Source: Lentimicrobiaceae bacterium
Lineage (GTDB): Bacteria > Bacteroidota > Bacteroidia > Bacteroidales > SKPS01
Direction: 5' to 3'
Length of the DNA: 12,609 nucleotides
NCBI GenBank assembly: GCA_007119395.1
Contig: SKPS01000268.1
Span: 1 to 12,609 of the forward strand
Below, piece by piece: positions 7,915-12,609 of this stretch (positions within the stretch are counted from its first letter, which is position 1; each line of letters opens with the position of its first letter). The notes below the pieces were generated by a model. That model worked only from the letters and a program-made list of their open reading frames with translations. It did no database searches and was not told the DNA's origin. A program made the position numbers and the translations under genes.

Positions 7915-7974
7915 AATGGCTGTTGGCTGTTGGCTTTTGGCTATTGGCTTTTGGCTTTTTGGCTTTTTGGCTTT
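7910..7974. repeat. GGCTTTT heptamer tract, copy 1
   Basis: Starting with GGTGAAATGGCT, the tract runs through eight units: GGCTGTT twice, GGCTTTT, GGCTATT, GGCTTTT, GGCTTTTT twice, and a partial GGCTTT. It is followed by CNCNAACGGGTTTT. The same head, units and tail recur at 10584-10633, so this is a dispersed intergenic repeat and not a local slippage product. Its left edge includes the TGA stop of the S41-like gene. Confidence 0.85.
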
Positions 7975-8009
7975 CCCTAACGGGTTTTATCTAACGCAGG
8001 TTTTTTTTA

Positions 8010-8044
8010 CCACTGAGGAGCTAAGGGCACTGAGGGGCACTTAG
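8010..8044. repeat. Degenerate CACTGAGG direct repeats
   Basis: CACTGAGG occurs at 8011-8018 and 8028-8035, with a third degenerate copy CACTTAG at 8038-8044, all after an eight-T run (8001-8008). Strings of this kind resemble the low-complexity CACNGAGG repeats scattered between genes in many Bacteroidota genomes. That resemblance is from memory and has not been searched. No coding potential is seen. Confidence 0.5.
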
Positions 8045-8065
8045 TTGTACTGGCAAACATGGACC

Positions 8066-8079
8066 CGTAATTCGTAATT
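8066..8079. repeat. CGTAATT tandem doublet
   Basis: CGTAATT is present twice in perfect tandem (8066-8072 and 8073-8079). It is followed by the A/T-rich stretch TGGATTATGGATATATAAC leading straight into the multi-hairpin element. This is probably a remnant of another intergenic repeat type. No gene is seen here. Confidence 0.5.
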
Positions 8080-8100
8080 TGGATTATGGATATATAACTT

Positions 8101-8240
8101 CTTTGCCGATACCGTCAGGTATCGTGCAACCTTAAAACCCCGGAATCGGGGTTTAATAAGGGTAGCCCCGGGTCGCACCCGGGGTAGAACGACATCGGGG
8201 CAACAACCCACGAATGTGGGTTGAATAGAACCCGGCAAAG
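8101..8240. repeat. Four-hairpin structured element with closing stem (REP/BIME-like or structured RNA)
   Basis: An outer stem CTTTGCCG (8101-8108) / CGGCAAAG (8233-8240) closes four successive hairpins. H1 is GATACC (8108-8113) / GGTATC (8118-8123), sharing one base with the outer stem. H2 is AAACCCCG (8135-8142) / CGGGGTTT (8147-8154) with loop GAAT, extended by CTTA/TAAG across a 2-nt bulge. H3 is CCCCGGGT (8166-8173) / ACCCGGGG (8177-8184), directly preceded by GTAG. H4 is CAACCCAC (8204-8211) / GTGGGTTG (8216-8223), again with loop GAAT. The geometry suggests selected secondary structure, either as transcript or as single-stranded DNA. A GTAG tetranucleotide before a palindrome is a mark of REP elements mobilised by RAYT (IS200-like) transposases; no such gene is in the window. 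The minus strand has a 73-codon open frame across it, judged spurious. Confidence 0.75.
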
Positions 8241-8289
8241 GATGAACATTGCTATGTTTCACTGTGCTCGAGTGACTCAGAGGGGCTCC

Positions 8290-8348
8290 AAAAAAAGAAC
8301 CGGTAAACCTTTGGGCTTCCGGTTGGAAGTGGTGGTGGTTTACCGGTT
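8290..8348 (-). terminator. Intrinsic terminator downstream of tdh
   Basis: On the minus strand AACCGGTAAACC and GGTTTACCGGTT (8337-8348 and 8298-8309 in plus coordinates) form a perfect 12-bp stem. A small inner hairpin (CTTCC/GGAAG, 8316-8329) fills the loop, and C then TTTTTTT follows. It lies about 28 nt beyond the tdh stop, in the right orientation to end that transcript. The stem alone could also work in the other direction, but no T-run follows on the plus strand. Confidence 0.85.
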
Positions 8349-8375
8349 GTATTAAGAAGTGAATAAGTGCCTTAA

Positions 8376-9329
8376 CTACTTGCCGAATTTTTTGCGGATC
8401 TCCAGGATCATCTTTTCGGTCATCTTCGGCAGGTCATACTCCTCTGTAAGACCCCAGTCGGCGCGTGCCACGCTGTCGTCGATGCTCATGGGCCACGAGT
8501 CGGCAATTGCCTGGCGGAAATCGGGCTCATAGGTGATCTCAAATTCGGGGATATGCTTTTTGATTTCGGCTGCAAGTGTTTTCGGATCAAAGCTGATACC
8601 TCCCACGTTGTAGTTGGAGCGGATTTTCACCTTCTCGGCGGGTGCTTCCATCAGGTCAATAGTAGCTTTCAAGGCATCGGGCATAAACTGCATAGGCAGC
8701 TTGGTGTCTTCTTTCAGGAAACAGTTGTATTTGCCGGTTTTCACCGCTTCATAGAAAATCTCTACAGCGTAATCGGTGGTACCACCGCCAGCTTCGGTTT
8801 TGTAGCTGATGATACCCGGATAACGGATACCGCGTGTGTCAACCTTGTATTTGTTCCAATAGTATTCCACCCAACGCTCACCGGCCAGCTTGGAGATACC
8901 GTATACAGAGGTGGGCTCCATGGTGCAGGTCTGTGGCGTGTTTTCACGTGGTGTGGTGGGGCCAAACACAGCTATAGAGCTGGGCCAGAACAGTTTTTCA
9001 ATCTTCATCACACGACACACCTCCAGCACGTTGAAAAGGCTCTGCATGTTGATGTCCCATGAAGGGAGAGGCTTCTTCTCGGCACTGCCCGAGAGCACAG
9101 CCGCCATGTGGTAGATCTGATTGATCTTGTACTTGTTGACCACTTCGTAAATCTGGTGGATGTTCATCACATCGAAATGCTCGTAAGGACCACTCTCCAG
9201 AACTTCTGCAGGGGGTTTCGTATAATGTACCGTTGCCACTACGTTAGACGCTCCGTACACTCTTCTCAGTTCCATCACCAGCTCAGATCCTATCTGACCG
9301 GCACTTCCAATAACCAATATTTTCTCCAT
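8376..9329 (-). CDS. tdh: L-threonine 3-dehydrogenase, short-chain (SDR/epimerase-like) type
   Basis: A 317-residue NAD-dependent dehydrogenase oxidising L-threonine to 2-amino-3-ketobutyrate. It belongs to the extended SDR class described from Flavobacterium and Cytophaga, not the zinc-dependent class of E. coli. The Rossmann motif is G8-S-A-G11-Q-I-G14. Catalytic residues appear as S117/S118 in FWPSSIAVFGPTTP and Y143-x3-K147 in SVYGISKLAGERW. Further family landmarks are RYPGIIS, GGGTTDYAVEIFYEA, and YEPDFRQAIADSWPMSIDD near the C terminus. Length and all landmarks are intact. The product is the substrate of kbl, which is encoded on the opposite strand. The gene is monocistronic, with its own promoter and terminator. 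It may be labelled a generic NAD-dependent epimerase by automatic annotation. Confidence 0.93.
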   Translation of the reverse strand: MEKILVIGSAGQIGSELVMELRRVYGASNVVATVHYTKPPAEVLESGPYEHFDVMNIHQIYEVVNKYKINQIYHMAAVLSGSAEKKPLPSWDINMQSLFNVLEVCRVMKIEKLFWPSSIAVFGPTTPRENTPQTCTMEPTSVYGISKLAGERWVEYYWNKYKVDTRGIRYPGIISYKTEAGGGTTDYAVEIFYEAVKTGKYNCFLKEDTKLPMQFMPDALKATIDLMEAPAEKVKIRSNYNVGGISFDPKTLAAEIKKHIPEFEITYEPDFRQAIADSWPMSIDDSVARADWGLTEEYDLPKMTEKMILEIRKKFGK

Positions 9330-9367
9330 CTGTGTATTTGTTTTGGTGAATAATTCGATTACCGCTG

Positions 9368-9398
9368 CAAATATATCAATTTGTGGTTGATTTCCAAA
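9368..9398 (-). promoter_or_regulatory. Bacteroidota-type promoter for tdh
   Basis: Read on the minus strand, TTTG (9395-9398) and TATATTTG (9368-9375) are separated by exactly 19 nt, a full match to TTTG-N19-21-TAnnTTTG. Transcription would start near 9361, about 32 nt before the tdh start codon. The spacing is identical to that of the kbl promoter. Confidence 0.8.
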
Positions 9399-9420
9399 AC
9401 ATACCCCCCATTAGATTGCG

Positions 9421-9439
9421 AAAAAAATGCTCAAGAGCA
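9421..9439 (-). terminator. Terminator downstream of the YitT-family gene
   Basis: On the minus strand TGCTC-TT-GAGCA (9439-9428) is a short hairpin followed directly by seven T (9427-9421). It sits 17 nt after the yitT-like stop and before the tdh promoter, so it would separate the two transcripts. The stem is only 5 bp (4 bp with a realistic loop), so efficiency is uncertain. Confidence 0.55.
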
Positions 9440-9455
9440 ACCGATAGGGAACCTG

Positions 9456-10376
9456 CTACTCTGAGACCTTCTCTTCAAGCGATTTAAACCCCTTCCCAAT
9501 GATCTCGTTGGCATCCATGACCGTCATAAATGCATCGGGGTCGATGTGCAGGATATGGTGCTGTAGCATGGCCACTTCACGGCGGCTAACCACTGTGAAG
9601 ATCACCTTTTTCCCGGCTCCGTTGTACATTCCTTCGCCTTGAATATAGGTTCCGCCCCGGTTGAGATCGTTGATGATCTTGTCACGGATCATTTCATGTT
9701 TATCGGATATGATGAACAAGGTTTTGTCGTAACTGATGCCCTGCATGATCACATCAACCACTTTTCCGGTGATAAAGATTACAATCCATGAGTACAGGGG
9801 GATTTTCCAATCCTGGAAGGCGGCCAGTCCGAGCAACACAATGGCTGAGTCAACATAAATCAACAACTGCCCGATGGGGAGCCTGGTTTTTCGCGACAGG
9901 ATCATGGCCACGATATCGGAGCCACCCGAAGTGGCTTTTGACTTGAAGACGAGTCCCAGCCCTACACCCAGCAGTACACCACCAAAGATGGTTGAAAGCA
10001 GTGCATCGTCGGGCACCAGTGCCTCATAGCCCCAGAAATAGCTCAGCAGGTCAGTCCAAACAGCCGTGAGGGTGAACCCCACCACCGTTTTAACGCCAAA
10101 CCGCGGACCCAGCACCTTGATGCCAATAATGGTGAGAGGAATGTCCATACAGAGTGCCACAATGCCAATGGGCAACCCCTCGGGGGCAAAGGCAAACAAA
10201 CCTTTGGTGGTGTGGTGGATGACTATGGCAATGCCGTACACGCCCCCCGGCGCCAGTTTATAGGGTGCAATAAAAAAGACAAATCCGGCAGCCATAATAA
10301 AGGTGCCCACCGCTATCAGGCTATACGCCCTGAACCATTCGCGTGAGAATAGCTTCTCCTTGGATAAAAATGCCAT
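9456..10376 (-). CDS. YitT family membrane protein with C-terminal DUF2179 domain
   Basis: A 306-residue inner-membrane protein. About five to six hydrophobic segments occupy residues 15-215, for example SLIAVGTFIMAAGFVFFIAP and the glycine-rich TIFGGVLLGVGLGLVF. The family signature KATSGGSDIVAMIL is present between segments. The last 85 residues or so form the cytoplasmic DUF2179 domain (KTLFIISDKHEMIRDKII ... FTVVSRREVAMLQHHI), which has a ferredoxin-like, PII-like fold. Length and architecture are normal for YitT proteins. The transport or regulatory role of the family is not established, so no function is assigned. A -7 box lies upstream and a terminator downstream, making it a single-gene unit. 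Confidence 0.92.
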   Translation of the reverse strand: MAFLSKEKLFSREWFRAYSLIAVGTFIMAAGFVFFIAPYKLAPGGVYGIAIVIHHTTKGLFAFAPEGLPIGIVALCMDIPLTIIGIKVLGPRFGVKTVVGFTLTAVWTDLLSYFWGYEALVPDDALLSTIFGGVLLGVGLGLVFKSKATSGGSDIVAMILSRKTRLPIGQLLIYVDSAIVLLGLAAFQDWKIPLYSWIVIFITGKVVDVIMQGISYDKTLFIISDKHEMIRDKIINDLNRGGTYIQGEGMYNGAGKKVIFTVVSRREVAMLQHHILHIDPDAFMTVMDANEIIGKGFKSLEEKVSE

Positions 10377-10416
10377 GATGGTATACTGATTTTAAATTGA
10401 TGATAAAAAAAGGGTG

Positions 10417-10424
10417 CAAAGGTA
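10417..10424 (-). promoter_or_regulatory. Promoter -7 box for the YitT-family gene
   Basis: The minus strand reads TACCTTTGCA here, matching TAnnTTTG. It would give a start about 35 nt before the coding region. At the expected -33 position (19-21 nt upstream) there is CTCT in place of TTTG, so the promoter is partial or activator-dependent. Confidence 0.55.
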
Positions 10425-10583
10425 TGATGAGAATTTGAAATAGAGAAGTTTGAGTTGTTTTTGAATTGATCAGGAGGAATTGGTTTGATCGTTAAACCGC
10501 CAAAACAATTCTTGGATGGTTGTTGTTCTTTAAGGAGAGAACCCGTTTAAGTCTGCATTATTTATGAATTAATTGAAATCTGG
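10425..10583. other. Intergenic stretch with no recognised feature
   Basis: This part of the 420-bp gap between the divergently transcribed YitT-like and metallo-beta-lactamase-fold genes is A/T-rich and has stops in all frames at short intervals. No RNA gene, long hairpin or clear promoter motif was found. The gap continues to the right with the repeats at 10584-10735. No TAnnTTTG box could be identified ahead of the gene at 10797. Confidence 0.5.
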
Positions 10584-10633
10584 GGTGAAATGGCTTGTTG
10601 GCTTTTGGCTTTTGGCTTTTGGCTTTTGGCTTT
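10584..10633. repeat. GGCTTTT heptamer tract, copy 2
   Basis: GGTGAAATGGCTTGTT is followed by four perfect GGCTTTT units and a partial GGCTTT, then CTCAAACGGGTTTTTC. Head and tail match copy 1 at 7910-7974, but unit number and purity differ. After it, TTACCGCAGATTACGGGG (10651-10668) and a 7-bp inverted pair CAGATTA (10657-10663) / TAATCTG (10684-10690) recall degenerate GCAGATT-type intergenic repeats. No coding function is seen. Confidence 0.85.
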
Positions 10634-10703
10634 CTCAAACGGGTTTTTCTTTACCGCAGATTACGGGGATTTACGTTGATTTTTAATCTGATGAGGATAT
10701 TTT

Positions 10704-10735
10704 GATAAGAGGTTATTGTGATAAGAGGATAATGT
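10704..10735. repeat. 16-bp tandem repeat
   Basis: GATAAGAGGTTATTGT (10704-10719) is followed directly by GATAAGAGGATAATGT (10720-10735), with 14 of 16 positions identical. A looser third copy (GATGAGGATATTTT, 10690-10703) stands just before. It lies about 60-95 bp upstream of the metallo-beta-lactamase-fold gene, so a regulator-binding role is possible, but nothing in the sequence proves it. Confidence 0.6.
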
Positions 10736-10796
10736 GATTTATTGATGAATAGTTCAGGGGAAAAGATAAACACGTAAAGAGGGTCATTATTATCAA

Positions 10797-11900
10797 ATGC
10801 GAAGAGTGATGTATATTTTGATTGCGTTGGTGTTGGTGGTGGTTGCAGCTACGATATTGGTATTGCGTCAGCCTCAGTTTGGTCGTCTCCCCTCCGGGGA
10901 GCGATTGGATCGGATTCAGGCTTCGCCCAATTACCGTCGGGGAGAGTTTCGGAACCCTGTGCCTACGGCCAGTTTCACCCGTGAGGGGAGTTGGCTCAAG
11001 GTATTTTCAGAGCTGATGTTCAGGCGTCGTGGACGTTTGGCACCGCAAGAGCCACTCCCGCATGTGGCCACCGATCTGTTGGCCCTGCCACCGGATGAGG
11101 ATGTGCTGGTGTGGATGGGTCATTCGTCCTATTTCCTTCAGATTGACGGGAAGCGCATTCTGGTGGATCCTGTGCTCAGCGGGTACGCCTCTCCGTTCCG
11201 GTTTATGGTGAAAGCCTTTGAGGGGACCAGGTTATGGTCGCCGGAGCAGATCCCTGACCTTGATTATGTGTTCATCACCCATGACCACTGGGATCATCTC
11301 GATTACAATGCGATGGTGGCTTTGAAACCTCGTATTGCGCATGTGGTGTGTGGGTTGGGTGTTGGAGCGCATTTGGAGCATTGGGGCTTTGATCCGGCCT
11401 CGATCACTGAGCTCGACTGGTTTGAGCACACTGCCTTACAGGATGGGTGGAGGGTTACCGCTACGCCGGCGCGCCATTTCTCCGGTCGGGGGACCAAAAG
11501 GAACCAAACCTTGTGGGTGTCGTATGTGCTGCAAACCAACAACCTGCGACTCTTTCTGGGTGGTGACGGGGGCCACGGTCCTCATAAAGACACCATAGGG
11601 GAGAGGTTTGGCCCCTTCGACCTGGCCATGCTGGAGCAGGGGCAATACAATGTAAACTGGCGACAGATACACCTGATGCCTGAGGAGCTGTTTGTCTCGG
11701 CTGAAGCGTTGCAGGCAAAAAGGGTGATGCCTGTGCACCTTGGGAAGTTCACCCTGAGCACACACCCCTGGCATGAACCCCTCAAGCTGCTCCATTCACA
11801 CCAAAGCCAAAGCGATATCCCCGCCATCACCCCAATGATTGGTGAGGTGGTGCATTTACAAGACACAGCACAGCAGTTCAGCAGGTGGTGGGAACCCTGA
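10797..11900 (+). CDS. Membrane-anchored metallo-beta-lactamase-fold hydrolase (NAPE-PLD/UlaG-like, COG2220)
   Basis: A 367-residue protein with an N-terminal hydrophobic anchor (about 5-23) following basic residues, so it is probably held in the inner membrane with the catalytic domain periplasmic. The domain starts with WMGHSSYFLQIDGKRILVDP (106-125). Metal ligands are H162, H164, D166 and H167 in THDHWDHLD, with H227 in ATPARHFSGRG, D257 in LGGDGGH and H314 in MPVHLGKF. The PARHFSGRG...LW pattern is typical of N-acylphosphatidylethanolamine phospholipase D relatives, which cleave phosphodiester bonds of lipids. UlaG-like lactonases share the same fold, so the substrate is open. Start choice: ATG at 10797 keeps the basic residues; ATG at 10809 is an alternative. 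It is convergent with the downstream peptidase gene. Confidence 0.9.
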   Translation: MRRVMYILIALVLVVVAATILVLRQPQFGRLPSGERLDRIQASPNYRRGEFRNPVPTASFTREGSWLKVFSELMFRRRGRLAPQEPLPHVATDLLALPPDEDVLVWMGHSSYFLQIDGKRILVDPVLSGYASPFRFMVKAFEGTRLWSPEQIPDLDYVFITHDHWDHLDYNAMVALKPRIAHVVCGLGVGAHLEHWGFDPASITELDWFEHTALQDGWRVTATPARHFSGRGTKRNQTLWVSYVLQTNNLRLFLGGDGGHGPHKDTIGERFGPFDLAMLEQGQYNVNWRQIHLMPEELFVSAEALQAKRVMPVHLGKFTLSTHPWHEPLKLLHSHQSQSDIPAITPMIGEVVHLQDTAQQFSRWWEP

Positions 11901-11937
11901 TGTGTAAGGGCTCAACCCTGATATATCGCTCTGCTGA

Positions 11938-12609
11938 TCAATTGAACCGGTAGGCAGCACGCTCCATATCGCCGAGGTTGCGGAACTTCACGGGTGGGTT
12001 GAGGTGCTTTTCAAGGAACTTATAGATATTGAACCTGATCTCTCGCCCTGTGGCGTGATCCATACGATCGAACGAGTGGCCGCCGGGGATGTCCTGGTAA
12101 ACCTTGTATTCAAACCTCTTGTTGTGCGCTTTCAGCGCGTTGATCAGGTTCTCCACCTCCAGCACATGCACATCTTCGTCGTTGGTGTTGGCATGGATCA
12201 ACAGGGGTGTCTTCAGTCTGTGGGCGTGGAATACCGGCGAGCGTCGACGGTACTCATCGATGTTTTCGTGCACCGGCTGCCCGATGTGGTAATCGGCTGA
12301 GAAGAAGTTCTCATAATCGTGGCGCATGTAACCCATACGTGCCACCAAATCGCTTACCGGCACGCCGGCAAAGGCGCAGGCATAGTGTTCAGGGTACTCG
12401 AAGATGTTCATCAGAGCGATCATACCACCATGACTCCACCCCACAATCCCAACCCGTTTCGGATCCACAATAGAGTAGTTCTCAATCATAAAAGCCCGGC
12501 AATGGTTCACGTCGGCGTTTTCCAACCCGCCATAATCGATCCGCTCATAGGTTAACCGTCCGTAGCCTGTACTGCCGCGGTATTCAGGTGCCACCACAAT
12601 GTATTGCTG
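11938..12609 (-). CDS. S9 family (prolyl oligopeptidase-type) serine peptidase, C-terminal part
   Basis: The frame is open through the right window edge, upstream of the GTG at 12597 (reading QQYI-VAPEYRGSTGYG), so 224 residues of the C-terminal alpha/beta-hydrolase domain are visible and the N terminus is missing. The catalytic triad can be seen: Ser in GWSHGG (codon at 12433-12435), Asp in HANTNDEDVHV, and His in PGGHSFDR. These enzymes usually have an N-terminal propeller and cleave short peptides. With the M20 amidohydrolase elsewhere in the window this fits a peptide-degrading lifestyle, but they are not in one operon. The stop is 37 bp from that of the convergent metallo-beta-lactamase-fold gene, with no strong terminator between. 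Confidence 0.92.
   Translation of the reverse strand, partial: QQYIVVAPEYRGSTGYGRLTYERIDYGGLENADVNHCRAFMIENYSIVDPKRVGIVGWSHGGMIALMNIFEYPEHYACAFAGVPVSDLVARMGYMRHDYENFFSADYHIGQPVHENIDEYRRRSPVFHAHRLKTPLLIHANTNDEDVHVLEVENLINALKAHNKRFEYKVYQDIPGGHSFDRMDHATGREIRFNIYKFLEKHLNPPVKFRNLGDMERAAYRFN

Noticed and set aside
7918..7974. Heptamer tract considered as a CRISPR array
   Set aside because: The units are contiguous 7-8-mers without spacers and no cas genes are present.
8041..8262. 73-codon open frame on the minus strand across the multi-hairpin element
   Set aside because: It is composed of the inverted-repeat arms and the CGTAATT doublet, has no domain or start signal, and such frames are expected across GC-rich hairpin repeats.
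11893..11922. Direct repeat AACCCTGAT twice with a short AGGG/CCCT hairpin between the convergent genes
   Set aside because: The stem is only 4 bp with no T-run, too weak to call a terminator, and the 9-bp repeat can be chance.

Overview
The window looks like a chromosomal segment from a member of the Bacteroidota, most likely Bacteroidales. Three observations support this. Two promoters fit the TTTG-N19-TAnnTTTG consensus of the group. Start codons lack clear Shine-Dalgarno sequences. The threonine dehydrogenase and the propeller/Omp85 outer-membrane protein are of the kinds known from Bacteroidota. The species cannot be named from the sequence alone.

Layout. The left edge (1-129) carries the 5' end of an IS3-family transposase OrfA on the minus strand and a probable insertion-sequence terminus. 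A two-gene plus-strand unit follows: a 1100-residue outer-membrane protein (signal peptide, degenerate peptidase-MA-like domain, TolB-like propeller, Omp85/BamA-like barrel; 287-3589) and an M20 amidohydrolase (3608-4804). A Bacteroidota-type promoter at 4798-4828 then starts a second plus-strand unit, kbl - acpS - S41-like exported protein (4886-7914).

The convergent gap 7915-8375 holds several unrelated-looking repeats: a GGCTTTT heptamer tract, CACTGAGG-type repeats, a CGTAATT doublet and a compact four-hairpin element closed by an 8-bp outer stem (8101-8240). On the minus strand follow tdh (8376-9329), with its own promoter and terminator, and a YitT-family membrane protein (9456-10376). 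The gap 10377-10796 has a second GGCTTTT tract matching the first one. A membrane-anchored metallo-beta-lactamase-fold hydrolase of the NAPE-PLD/UlaG type (10797-11900) follows, then the C-terminal part of an S9 prolyl-oligopeptidase-type peptidase (11938-12609, minus).

How the genes fit together. tdh and kbl together give the two-step route threonine -> 2-amino-3-ketobutyrate -> glycine + acetyl-CoA, although they lie on opposite strands about 2.3 kb apart with similar promoters. acpS makes holo-acyl carrier protein from CoA. The rest looks like envelope and peptide-handling functions (outer-membrane protein, M20, S41-like, S9) without an obvious single pathway. Most genes are ordinary. The points worth a second look are the multi-hairpin element, the shared heptamer repeats, and two proteins whose peptidase domains seem to have lost catalytic residues.
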